From assembly GCF_031128465.2 (NCBI RefSeq), contig NZ_CP155618.1, positions 1,249,501-1,313,500 of the forward strand: DNA of 64,000 nucleotides, given 5' to 3'. Every line of letters starts with the position of its first letter. Position 1 is the stretch's first letter. The stretch comes from Mariniflexile litorale. Its GTDB lineage: Bacteria; Bacteroidota; Bacteroidia; Flavobacteriales; Flavobacteriaceae. Positions 26,640 to 34,540 of this stretch are shown in pieces. Under the pieces are notes generated by a model. It had not been told where the DNA came from. It saw only the letters and a list, made by a program, of their open reading frames with translations, and made no database searches. A program made the translations under genes and the position numbers.

Positions 26640-27542
26640 ATGCTTTCAGCCAGAAAAAGATTAGACAACGCTTATAAAAATGCTAAAATCATCAACTTTG
26701 ATGATACAAGTAAATTTATATTATTCAGTGATTGCCACCGAGGCGATAATAGTTTTGCTGACGATTTTGCCAACAACAGAAATGTCTATTTTCACGCCTT
26801 AAAGCAATATTATGCTCAAGGTTTTCAATATTGTGAAATTGGGGATGGTGATGAGCTCTGGGAAAACCTCTCCTTCGAACCTATTTTTGAAGCTCATAAA
26901 AATGTGTATATGCTATTGAAGCAATTTCATAAAGAAAACAGATTACACATGATATGGGGAAATCACGACATGGTTTATAGAAACCCAAACTATGTAAAAA
27001 AACATTTATCCACATATTTTGATAAAACTTTAGGCATAGATGTGGATTTATTTCCGGGCATTGAATATCATGAAGGCATTATTTTAAGACATACCACATC
27101 GAACCAAGATCTATTTTTAACACATGGGCATCAAGCAGATTGGTGGAATTATTTATTTTGGAAATGGAGCCGATTTATGGTTAGAATACTTTGGAAACCA
27201 TTGAATGTTATGGGAATTGCCGACCCTACAAGTCCTGCAAAAAACTATAGTGAACTGATAAAAGTAGAGCGCAGAACCAAAAAATGGATTATTGAAAACA
27301 ATAATTTAATAACCATTGTTGGTCACACGCATCGTCCGCGTTTCCCAGAACCGGGTGACATTGCTTTTTTTAACGACGGAAGCTGTGTGCACCCGAGAAG
27401 CATTACAGGTATCGAGATTGAAAACGGGCAGATTTCACTTATTAAATGGTACATAGACACTAATGATGATGGTGTTCTTCAAATAGTAAGAGTATTGCTT
27501 GAAGGCCCTAAAAAGTTGATTGATTATAAAACAAATTCCTAG
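26640..27542 (+). CDS. Calcineurin-like metallophosphoesterase
   Basis: 300 residues. The metal-site motifs occur in order: 'LFSDCHRGDN' (D-x-H), 'EIGDGDELWEN' (GDxxD), 'WGNHDMV' (GNHD), 'LTHGHQADWW' and 'IVGHTHRPRF' (GHxH). These are all needed for a di-metal phosphatase. No lipid-A (LpxH) context is present, and no signal peptide, so it is probably cytosolic. Substrate unknown. Copy B of the dispersed element lies 23 bp after the stop. Confidence 0.88.
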   Translation: MLSARKRLDNAYKNAKIINFDDTSKFILFSDCHRGDNSFADDFANNRNVYFHALKQYYAQGFQYCEIGDGDELWENLSFEPIFEAHKNVYMLLKQFHKENRLHMIWGNHDMVYRNPNYVKKHLSTYFDKTLGIDVDLFPGIEYHEGIILRHTTSNQDLFLTHGHQADWWNYLFWKWSRFMVRILWKPLNVMGIADPTSPAKNYSELIKVERRTKKWIIENNNLITIVGHTHRPRFPEPGDIAFFNDGSCVHPRSITGIEIENGQISLIKWYIDTNDDGVLQIVRVLLEGPKKLIDYKTNS

Positions 27543-27565
27543 AAATGAAAAAGCAGTTGATTTAT

Positions 27566-27660
27566 TGCGTTAGGGATAGCAGTGGAAAGCCCACAGCGAC
27601 CCCGCCTTTTCGGGGGAGCGAGGACTTGGAACGTATAGCCCGACCCTTGTGGTAACGCCC
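27566..27660 (+). repeat. Dispersed GCGTTA element, copy B
   Basis: A 95-bp element between convergent genes. Ends GCGTTA and TAACGC pair. Internal order: GGGATAGCAGTGGAAAGCCC, a hairpin CCCCG-cctttt-CGGGG flanked by two tandem G-A mismatches, then GAGCGAGGACTTGGAACG and AGCCCGACCCTTGTGG. It shares this order with copy D and, on the opposite strand, with copy A. Confidence 0.85.
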
Positions 27661-27721
27661 TAATTATTCTAATAAAATTTAGATTATTTGATTATGAAAT
27701 TCTTGCTTTCGCAGAAATTAA

Positions 27722-28054
27722 TTAACTCTCTGGAGCCAATTCTACTTCAAGTCCGTTCATATCTGGAGTCATTTGAATTTGACATCCTAAACGGCTATTA
27801 TCTTTTACGTCAAAAGCTTCAGAAAGCATAGCTTCTTCGTCGTCACTCATTTCAGGTAATGTCGTATCGCTCAAAACATAACACTGACAAGAGGCACACA
27901 TAGCCATACCGCCGCAGATACCGATGGTACCCTCTGGAGCTAGCTCGTAACTACGCACTACTTCCATTAAATTCATAGCCATATCTGTTGGTGCCACTAC
28001 CTCATGAGTAACTCCGTCTCTATCTGTGATTTTTATAGTAATATCTTGATCCAT
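27722..28054 (-). CDS. [2Fe-2S] ferredoxin, adrenodoxin/Isc type
   Basis: 110 residues. Cluster ligands are in 'GICGGMAMCASCQCYV' (C-x5-C-x2-C) and a fourth Cys in 'SRLGCQIQMTP'. This spacing is the vertebrate-type/Isc ferredoxin pattern. It donates electrons, probably for Fe-S cluster building, given NifU and Mrp genes immediately upstream on the same strand. It has its own promoter at 28108-28136. Confidence 0.95.
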   Translation of the reverse strand: MDQDITIKITDRDGVTHEVVAPTDMAMNLMEVVRSYELAPEGTIGICGGMAMCASCQCYVLSDTTLPEMSDDEEAMLSEAFDVKDNSRLGCQIQMTPDMNGLEVELAPES

Positions 28055-28107
28055 AATCGTAATTTAATAACATGACAAGTGCTGTAGCACCCTTGACAAA
28101 TGCATTG

Positions 28108-28136
28108 CAAAAATAATGTTATTTGTATATTTTCAA
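28108..28136 (-). promoter_or_regulatory. Ferredoxin gene promoter
   Basis: Minus strand TTG (28136-28134), 18-bp spacer, TATTTTTG (28115-28108): full Bacteroidetes form, between the NifU stop and the ferredoxin start. Confidence 0.6.
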
Positions 28137-28154
28137 TTGAATTTAAGAGGTATT

Positions 28155-28400
28155 TTAAGATTGAATATTAAGAACTTGCTCTATTTGTGGCACATATTTC
28201 TTAATAGTCATTTCAACACCCGATTTAAGCGTCATTTGGTTTACGGTACAACCAACGCAAGCGCCTTGTAACTGTACCTTTACCAAGGTATCGTTATTTT
28301 CTATAGATAACAATGAGATATCACCGCCATCACTTTGCAAAAATGGACGAATTTCATCTAATGCTTTCTCGACATTTAGTCTAACTTCTTCTGACGTCAT
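28155..28400 (-). CDS. NifU C-terminal-domain Fe-S scaffold protein
   Basis: 81 residues, only the NifU C-terminal domain (Nfu type). The CxxC cluster site is in 'LQGACVGCTVNQMTLKSGVE', preceded by 'ALDEIRPFLQSDGGDISLL'. Such proteins carry and hand on [4Fe-4S] clusters. Its start directly follows the Mrp stop (no gap), and the ferredoxin is next, making an Fe-S handling group. Confidence 0.95.
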   Translation of the reverse strand: MTSEEVRLNVEKALDEIRPFLQSDGGDISLLSIENNDTLVKVQLQGACVGCTVNQMTLKSGVEMTIKKYVPQIEQVLNIQS

Positions 28401-29540
28401 TTATTTCTTTTTAACTGCTGAACATCCAGCCATGGTTGTGATTTTTATTGCTTCGGTAGGTGGTAAATTATCATTACGTCTCACTACTTCTTGTACAACA
28501 TTTTGTGTTATTTTTTCAAATGCTTGTTCTAACTCGGTAGCAGTTTGTAATGCTGCTGGTCTGCCCACATCGCCTGCTTCTCGAATGCTTTGTACCAAAG
28601 GTAGTTCCCCTAAAAATGGTACTTGTAAATCTTCTGCTAAATTTTTAGCACCCTCTTTTCCAAAGATATAATATTTATTATTGGGAAGTTCTGCTGGTGT
28701 AAAGTATGCCATATTTTCTATAATTCCTAATACAGGCACATCAATACTTTCTTGTTGAAACATGGCAACACCTTTACGTGCATCAGCTAAAGCCACATTC
28801 TGTGGTGTACTAACAACTACTGCTCCTGTTATTGGAAGTGATTGCATGATACTTAAATGAATATCACCGGTTCCTGGCGGCAAATCAATTAACATAAAAT
28901 CTAATTCACCCCAATGAGCATCAAAAATCATTTGGTTTAAAGCTTTTGCTGCCATAGGCCCTCTCCAAACAACTGCTTGATTAGGCTGAGTAAAAAATCC
29001 AATAGATAGTACTTTTACACCGTAATTCTCAACAGGCTTCATTTTAGATTTTCCTTCAATATTAACTGCTAAAGGTTTTTCAGCTTCAACATCGAACATA
29101 ATAGGAATGGATGGCCCATAAATATCGGCATCCAAAACACCAACTTTAAAACCCATTTTGGCTAAAGTTACTGCTAAATTTGCGGTAACTGTAGATTTTC
29201 CTACTCCTCCTTTACCAGAAGCTACTGCAACTATATTTTGAATACCCGGAATTGGGTTTCCTTTTACAACATTTACTTTTGGTTTTGCTGGCGCATCAAC
29301 TTTTACGTTAATGGTTATTTTAGCTTTTTCGTAAACTTGTTCGTGAATGGTTTTTAAAATATCGACTTCGGTACGTTTTTTAGCTTGAAGGCTTGGGTTT
29401 TTTATAGTAATATCTACAATAACCTCATCACCAAAAGTCACTACATTGGTTACAGCACCGCTTTCAACCATGTTTTGCCCTTCTCCAACTACTGTAATAG
29501 ATTCTAACGCTTTAAGTATATCTTGTTTGTTCAGCTTCAT
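28401..29540 (-). CDS. Mrp/NBP35 family P-loop ATPase, Fe-S carrier (ApbC-like)
   Basis: 379 residues from ATG 29540; the longer frame adds ten residues not typical of the family. An N-terminal DUF59/MIP18 domain (1-80, 'ILKALESITVVGEG') precedes the ATPase with the deviant Walker A 'ASGKGGVGKST' (108-117) and 'LIDLPPGTGDIHL'. Mrp proteins load Fe-S clusters onto targets. The CxxC that normally follows 'ENM' is absent: here 'ENMAYFTPAELPNNKYYIFG' holds no Cys, and the only Cys in the protein is near the C-terminus (AGCSAV). It is first of the Mrp, NifU, ferredoxin group. Confidence 0.93.
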   Translation of the reverse strand: MKLNKQDILKALESITVVGEGQNMVESGAVTNVVTFGDEVIVDITIKNPSLQAKKRTEVDILKTIHEQVYEKAKITINVKVDAPAKPKVNVVKGNPIPGIQNIVAVASGKGGVGKSTVTANLAVTLAKMGFKVGVLDADIYGPSIPIMFDVEAEKPLAVNIEGKSKMKPVENYGVKVLSIGFFTQPNQAVVWRGPMAAKALNQMIFDAHWGELDFMLIDLPPGTGDIHLSIMQSLPITGAVVVSTPQNVALADARKGVAMFQQESIDVPVLGIIENMAYFTPAELPNNKYYIFGKEGAKNLAEDLQVPFLGELPLVQSIREAGDVGRPAALQTATELEQAFEKITQNVVQEVVRRNDNLPPTEAIKITTMAGCSAVKKK

Positions 29541-29567
29541 TGCACTATTTAGATTTATTCTAAAACG

Positions 29568-29575
29568 CAAAGATA
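29568..29575 (-). promoter_or_regulatory. -7 box before mrp-like gene
   Basis: TATCTTTG on the minus strand, 28 bp before the ATG at 29540. This placement supports the shorter Mrp start, as the longer frame would begin only 5 bp or less from the box. Confidence 0.5.
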
Positions 29576-29683
29576 CTGTGAATTATTTAAAATTTAAAGC
29601 GATTGAATTGAAATGATTTATGCGGATATTGGCTTTACTTATAAATGGAGATAATTGTAAATTTTTATGAAATTAGGAAATAA

Positions 29684-30013
29684 TTACAAATTCTCAGAAG
29701 GATTCCAAAACACCTTGTCAAAATCTTGAATTTGGTTTTCAACGACTTTAACACCTTCACTTTCTAAAAGCTGCTGCATTAAATTTGTACCATCAAAATG
29801 ATGCTTACCTGTTAATAAGCCTTTTCTATTAACCACACGGTGTGCTGGCACATCTTTAGCTACCGAACCATTCATAGCATATCCAACCATACGAGCACTT
29901 CTTGCAGCACCAAGATAGATGGCTATCGCACCATAACTAGTCACTCTTCCGTAAGGGATTTGTTTAGCAACCTCATAAACTTTGTCAAAAAAATTCAATG
30001 TGTCTTGTTGCAT
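29684..30013 (-). CDS. Alkyltransferase-like protein (ATL), MGMT family without catalytic Cys
   Basis: 109 residues, the DNA-binding domain only of the O6-alkylguanine transferase family. 'IPYGRVTSYGAIAIYLG' and 'ARMVGYAMN' (arginine finger and helix-turn-helix) are intact, but the PCHRV active site reads 'VPAHRVVNRKG', with Ala57 in place of Cys. It therefore cannot accept alkyl groups. ATL proteins instead flag alkylated bases for nucleotide-excision repair. It lies two bases after the LysE-type gene. Confidence 0.92.
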   Translation of the reverse strand: MQQDTLNFFDKVYEVAKQIPYGRVTSYGAIAIYLGAARSARMVGYAMNGSVAKDVPAHRVVNRKGLLTGKHHFDGTNLMQQLLESEGVKVVENQIQDFDKVFWNPSENL

Positions 30014-30015
30014 AC

Positions 30016-30645
30016 CTACATTTCTTTGATAATATTAATTAAGGTGATTATTGAAATCATACCAGTAACAGCTCCTATAAGGTAATTCATGCTTTTTTGC
30101 GACGTAATAGACTTATTCTTTATTCTATCGAAAAAAAACATATACACATACAGCATAACGAAAGTCCCCATGGCGGCTCCTGCCACATACGAAATGATAC
30201 TAATTTGATGAAAATCCAACCATCCAAACGATGCGATGGTAATCGTCATATACGCTTGATAGGGAATGGGAAACACATTAATACTTGACATAAAAACACC
30301 TTGAAAAAAGCGGCTTTTTTTACTGCGTATTTCAGGTTCTGCAACTTCTTTAGGTTCCTTTTTTGATATAAATAAAAAGTAGATTGTTATAAGAACAAAA
30401 ATAACGAATGCCACCCGTTGAAGTATGTCTACAATTTCGGAATGATGACTTAAATAACTTGCAAAAATAGCAGCCACATAAGTTTGTATTAGCACAATGG
30501 CGCAAACTCCCATAGAAAAAACAACACCTCTAGTATGTCCTTCTTTTAAGCTTATTTTTGCTGCAGTCATGTTTAATAAACCTGGAGGAACAACACCTAC
30601 TAAAGCTATAATCAAACCTAAAAAAAAGATAATGGTTATATTCAC
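30016..30645 (-). CDS. LysE family exporter
   Basis: 209 residues, six helices. The N-terminal 'VGVVPPGLLNMTAAKISLKEGHTRGVVFSMG' is the LysE/RhtB signature (PGP replaced by PPG form common in Bacteroidetes). Such carriers export amino acids or other small polar compounds. The start is GTG at 30645, two bases after the trmB stop; the next ATG (residue 26) would remove the first helix. Confidence 0.9.
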   Translation of the reverse strand: MNITIIFFLGLIIALVGVVPPGLLNMTAAKISLKEGHTRGVVFSMGVCAIVLIQTYVAAIFASYLSHHSEIVDILQRVAFVIFVLITIYFLFISKKEPKEVAEPEIRSKKSRFFQGVFMSSINVFPIPYQAYMTITIASFGWLDFHQISIISYVAGAAMGTFVMLYVYMFFFDRIKNKSITSQKSMNYLIGAVTGMISIITLINIIKEM

Positions 30646-30647
30646 AA

Positions 30648-31322
30648 CTATTTAATTTTAAACCGAATATACGTTATTGGTTTATTTTGTTCCAAATACT
30701 GCGATTCGTAAAAGGTTTGAATACTTGTAACTTCTTCTGGACTGCCTTCTTGTTTGTAAACATTATGGTTAGCGTATAAAACCTCATGTCCCGCACCATG
30801 CAACAACCCTAAAGTGTAGCCATGCATAAATTCACTATCGGTTTTTAGGTTTACAATACCATTTTCTTTTAAGATTATTTTATAACGTTTTAAAAACTCG
30901 GCATTCGTCATGCGGTGTTTGGTACGTTTGTATTTTATTTGAGGGTCTGGGAAGGTAATCCAAATTTCATCAACCTCATTAGCTCCAAATGCATGATCTA
31001 TAAGTTCTATTTGTGTACGCAAAAATGCCACATTTGAAATATTTTCTGCTACAGCTGTTTTTGCACCTCGCCAAAAACGGGCACCTTTTATATCGATTCC
31101 AATAAAATTTTTATTAGGATATTTTTTAGCTAATGCAACCGAATATTCTCCTTTACCACAGCCTAATTCTAACACCAATGGATTGTTGTTTTTAAAAACC
31201 GATCTATTCCAGTTTCCTTTTAAAGCAAACATTTTATTAACCAACGCATCTCTTGTTGGTTGGTATACGTTATCAAACGTTTCGTTTTCTCTAAATCTCT
31301 TTAGTTTATTTTTACTTCCCAA
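30648..31322 (-). CDS. trmB: tRNA (guanine-46-N7)-methyltransferase
   Basis: 224 residues. SAM site 'LVLELGCGKGEYSVALAKK', 'NFIGIDIKGARFWRGAKTA', and the family's 'EIWITFPDPQIKYKRTKHRMTN' (FPDPxxKxxHxxRR-type) are all present. It makes m7G46 in tRNA. The start is TTG at 31322 (MGSKNKLKRF is the usual Bacteroidetes N-terminus). Followed by LysE and ATL genes at 2-bp spacing. Confidence 0.95.
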   Translation of the reverse strand: MGSKNKLKRFRENETFDNVYQPTRDALVNKMFALKGNWNRSVFKNNNPLVLELGCGKGEYSVALAKKYPNKNFIGIDIKGARFWRGAKTAVAENISNVAFLRTQIELIDHAFGANEVDEIWITFPDPQIKYKRTKHRMTNAEFLKRYKIILKENGIVNLKTDSEFMHGYTLGLLHGAGHEVLYANHNVYKQEGSPEEVTSIQTFYESQYLEQNKPITYIRFKIK

Positions 31323-31352
31323 AGTTTATTAACTATTTCTTATTAATTATTT

Positions 31353-31360
31353 TATTTTTG
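31353..31360 (+). promoter_or_regulatory. -7 box, plus strand, upstream of small ORF and glycosyltransferase
   Basis: TATTTTTG in the trmB-glycosyltransferase gap. It would give a leader of about 210 bases before the glycosyltransferase start, spanning the 32-codon ORF and the decayed repeat copy. No good -33 TTG. Confidence 0.35.
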
Positions 31361-31392
31361 GTAAAATTACGGAAATATACGAGAGAGTATAT

Positions 31393-31491
31393 ATGCTTAT
31401 CTTTGATTTTGCTTTAAATATTATGCTAGGGATTACAGCAACATACTTTTTAGCAAAGTTTATTAAACAAAAAAATCCTTTTTTTTGTTAA
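31393..31491 (+). CDS. Possible 32-residue hydrophobic peptide
   Basis: A short frame, MLIFDFALNIMLGITATYFL then a basic tail (AKFIKQKNPFFC), about 33 bp after a -7-like box. It would make one transmembrane helix with a positive cytosolic end. No homologue is recognised and no ribosome-binding signal decides it; it may be chance. Kept because the start, promoter box and one-helix layout agree. Confidence 0.25.
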   Translation: MLIFDFALNIMLGITATYFLAKFIKQKNPFFC

Positions 31492-31540
31492 AATAATACA
31501 AAAACAAACAAGGAGTCACTTTTTTAAAAAGATATATCAA

Positions 31541-31564
31541 AAGCCCAACTCTTGGGGTAACACC
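31541..31564 (+). repeat. Decayed end of the dispersed GCGTTA element (fragment E)
   Basis: Matches the last block of the element (AGCCCGACCCTTGTGGTAAC, then GCC) with four changes: AGCCCAACTCTTGGGGTAAC then ACC. The rest of the element is not recognisable upstream. It ends 11 bp before the glycosyltransferase start. Confidence 0.6.
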
Positions 31565-31575
31565 TTAAAAAAAAT

Positions 31576-32631
31576 ATGAAAAAACGTATTTTAATAGCAC
31601 CTTTAAATTGGGGTTTAGGACATGCTGCACGATGCATTCCTATTATAAATGCACTCATAATAAACGACTTTGAGCCCATCATTGCTAGCGATGGCGTGGC
31701 ACTTAAACTATTACAAAAAGAGTTCCCAAGATTATCATCGGTTGAATTACCATCTTACAATATTACTTATGCTAAAAACGGCAAGTTTTTAAAATTAAAA
31801 TTGCTCACAGATTCTCCCAAATTACTAAAAGCTATTAAAGCCGAAAAAAAAGCTACTAAAAATATTATTGAAAATAATAATGTTTCAGGGATTATTTCGG
31901 ATAATAGATTAGGAGTTTATAGCAAAAAAGTACCATCGGTTTTTATTACCCATCAATTGAAGGTTTTAAGTGGTACTACTACTTGGTTTAGCACTAAAAT
32001 TCATGAGAAATTTATTAAAAAATTTGATGTTTGTTGGGTTCCTGATGTTGAATCCAGCATAAATCTAAGCGGAAAATTGGGACATCCAGATACTTTTGAA
32101 ATACCAACAAGGTATATGGGTCCTTTAAGCAGATTTGAAAAACGGTACGCAACTATTGTAAACGACATTATGGTTTTACTATCTGGTCCTGAGCCCCAAC
32201 GTACCATACTTGAAAACAAACTTTTAAGTGAGTTAAAAAACTACTCAGGTAAAGTGGTTTTTGTAAAAGGTATTATGGAAAAAGAACAAACTATTCAGAT
32301 AATGGGTAACATAACCTTTTATAATTTTATGACGTCTAATTTGTTGGAAAAAACGATTAATGAAAGTGCTGTAGTTATATCACGATCAGGCTACACTACT
32401 GTTATGGATTTAGCTAAACTTAATAAAAAGGCTTTTTTAATACCAACACCTGGACAATTTGAACAAGAATATTTAGCGGCTAGACTTACGGAATTAAATT
32501 TAGCACCTAGTTGCAATCAACAAATTTTCACGTTAGATAAATTAAAAGTATTGAAGGATTTTACAGGTTTGAAATCTTTTGATTACGAAACCGATTTTAA
32601 AAAATTATTCAGCCTTTTCGAGCGTAAATGA
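31576..32631 (+). CDS. GT-B fold glycosyltransferase (MurG-like)
   Basis: 351 residues. 'RILIAPLNWGLGHAARCIPIINAL' at the N-terminus and a late 'VVISRSGYTTVMDLAKLNKKAFLIPTPGQFEQEYLA' are the acceptor and UDP-sugar sides of MurG-type GT-B enzymes. 'FITHQLKVL' and 'WVPD' are conserved in a Bacteroidetes family often near envelope genes. Acceptor and sugar are unknown. Its 3' end overlaps the convergent phoR-like gene by 27 bp. Confidence 0.85.
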   Translation: MKKRILIAPLNWGLGHAARCIPIINALIINDFEPIIASDGVALKLLQKEFPRLSSVELPSYNITYAKNGKFLKLKLLTDSPKLLKAIKAEKKATKNIIENNNVSGIISDNRLGVYSKKVPSVFITHQLKVLSGTTTWFSTKIHEKFIKKFDVCWVPDVESSINLSGKLGHPDTFEIPTRYMGPLSRFEKRYATIVNDIMVLLSGPEPQRTILENKLLSELKNYSGKVVFVKGIMEKEQTIQIMGNITFYNFMTSNLLEKTINESAVVISRSGYTTVMDLAKLNKKAFLIPTPGQFEQEYLAARLTELNLAPSCNQQIFTLDKLKVLKDFTGLKSFDYETDFKKLFSLFERK

Positions 32632-33648
32632 AAATTCACTTCCAACACCAAATTCACTCTCTACATATATTTTTTCATGATGAGCTTCAATAATATGCTT
32701 CACTATGGAAAGCCCTAAACCAGAACCACCTTCTTTTCGTGAACCACTTTTATCGACTCTATAAAACCGCTCGAATATACGTGCCAAATCCTTTTTTTCA
32801 ATACCCTCCCCATTATCGGTAACCCTTACAATAACTTTGTTTTTTATAAGGTTCTCAATACTTATTTCGGTGGTGCCTTTTTCTCTTCCGTATTTTATTG
32901 AGTTTACAATAAGGTTTGCCAATACTTGTTGAATACGTTCTTTATCGGCATTCACTAAAATGGGTTTTGAATAATCCGTGTCAAACGTAAGTGTGATTCT
33001 TTTTTTAGCTGCCTTCATTTCAAGCATATCAAACACATTTTCAACCAATTCTACAATATTAAAAATTTCAGGATTCAAACTTAAATCACCCACTTCTAGT
33101 TTGGTTATCATGTCTAAATCTTTCACGATATAACCGAGTCTTTCTACGCCTTTACTTGCCCGCTCTAAATATTTTTCTCTCAGGTTTTTATCGTTCATAG
33201 CACCATCAAGCAATGTTAAAATATAACCTTGAACGGTAAATAGGGGGGTTTTTAATTCGTGCGACACGTTGCCCAAAAATTCTTTTCTATACTGCTCCTT
33301 AACCTTAAGCGATTCAATTTCTATCTTTTTATCGCGCGCAAACTTATCGATTTCTTGCGTTAGGGTTTTCATATCAGTAGTTATAGTACCTTTTGTTATA
33401 CTTGTTGATTCTAAAAGTGTCAAATCATCGTATATTTTTTTTACGCGTTTATAAATAAACCGTTCTACCCTAAATTGAATTACAATAAAAGAAAATAGAT
33501 AGGTACTAATGGCCAGCAATAATATATACCCGAAATTAAAAGAATAAAAAACGTATAAAAAAACACTCGATAAGAGCGTTACATATATAGTTATATAAAG
33601 CGATGTTTTTATAGCAAACTTATATGATTTTTTAAATTTTGGTTGCAT
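32605..33648 (-). CDS. Sensor histidine kinase, PhoR-like
   Basis: 347 residues. Two N-terminal helices with almost no periplasmic loop (about 13-33 and 36-55), a linker, then HisKA ('FLGNVSHELKTPLFTVQGYI', phospho-His in SHELKTP) and HATPase domains (N box 'VNSIKYG', G1 'DNGEGIE', F box 'FERFYRVDKSG', G2 'GGSGLGLSIV'). Pairs with the response regulator just upstream (1-bp overlap). The short sensor resembles PhoR, which senses phosphate through Pst/PhoU; no pst genes are here, so the stimulus is unproven. Confidence 0.93.
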   Translation of the reverse strand: MQPKFKKSYKFAIKTSLYITIYVTLLSSVFLYVFYSFNFGYILLLAISTYLFSFIVIQFRVERFIYKRVKKIYDDLTLLESTSITKGTITTDMKTLTQEIDKFARDKKIEIESLKVKEQYRKEFLGNVSHELKTPLFTVQGYILTLLDGAMNDKNLREKYLERASKGVERLGYIVKDLDMITKLEVGDLSLNPEIFNIVELVENVFDMLEMKAAKKRITLTFDTDYSKPILVNADKERIQQVLANLIVNSIKYGREKGTTEISIENLIKNKVIVRVTDNGEGIEKKDLARIFERFYRVDKSGSRKEGGSGLGLSIVKHIIEAHHEKIYVESEFGVGSEFSFTLEKAE

Positions 33649-34328
33649 TATTCTACAAACTTATAACCAACCCCTTTAATGGTTTTAAAGCTTTCGTCTC
33701 CAATTTTTTCGCGAAGTTTACGTATGTGCACATCTATGGTTCTACCTCCAACTACCACTTCGTTACCCCAAACACTATCAAGTATTTCATCGCGTTTAAA
33801 AACTTTCCCAGGTTTTGATGCTAATAAGGATAACAATTCAAACTCCTTTCTTGGTAAGATAATTTCTTTTCCTTTTGAAGTTATTTTATACTCGTCTCTA
33901 TTAATTTCCAAGCTACCAATTTTAAATGAATCAACAGCTTCATCTTCTTTAAAGCGTCTTAATAACGCCTTAACCTTACTCACCAATACTTTAGGCTTTA
34001 TTGGTTTAGTAATATAATCATCGGCACCTGCATCAAAACCAGCCACTTGCGAATAATCTTCACCTCTAGCCGTTAGAAACACAATAAGAGTATTTTGTAA
34101 ATCTGGATTTTTTCTAATTAATTCGCACGCTTCAATGCCATCCATTTCTGGCATCATCACATCCAGAATAATTAAGTTTGGAAGTTCTTTTTTTGCTTTT
34201 TTAACGCCCTCACTACCATTTTCGGCAGTAATTACTTGATAACCTTCATTAGATAAATTATAACCAACTATTTCTAAAATATCTGGTTCATCATCTACTA
34301 ATAATATTTTAATATCTTTCTTTTTCAT
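33648..34328 (-). CDS. OmpR/PhoB-type response regulator
   Basis: 226 residues: receiver domain ('ILLVDDEPDILEIVGYN', phospho-Asp in 'LIILDVMMPEMDG', switch Thr in 'FLTARGE', Lys in 'DYITKPIKP') and a winged-helix output domain ('LPRKEFELLSLLASKPGKVFKRDEIL', 'VVGGRTIDVHIRKLREKIG'). It overlaps the kinase gene by one base, so the pair is co-translated. The form matches PhoB/PhoP of Bacteroidetes. Confidence 0.94.
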   Translation of the reverse strand: MKKKDIKILLVDDEPDILEIVGYNLSNEGYQVITAENGSEGVKKAKKELPNLIILDVMMPEMDGIEACELIRKNPDLQNTLIVFLTARGEDYSQVAGFDAGADDYITKPIKPKVLVSKVKALLRRFKEDEAVDSFKIGSLEINRDEYKITSKGKEIILPRKEFELLSLLASKPGKVFKRDEILDSVWGNEVVVGGRTIDVHIRKLREKIGDESFKTIKGVGYKFVE

Positions 34329-34540
34329 TCTTTAAAACAAATAAACGTTGTTTTCTTGAAGTAAAGATAAAACTAATAACAAGAATTTATTGAAATTTAT
34401 TAATTAACTCAGATTAATAACATTAAGATAACAAACAAGTTACAGTAATTTAAACTTTCGTTAAAACACACATATCTTTAACAGTTTTTTGGCATCAAAT
34501 TTGTTGTAATTTAGTACTTTTATAGCATTGGACGGAACTT

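Noticed and set aside
27697-27713. Short TTCTTGC/GCAGAA palindrome before the ferredoxin stop
   Set aside because: Very short and imperfect; may be a relic of the 23.3-kb palindrome type but cannot be shown.
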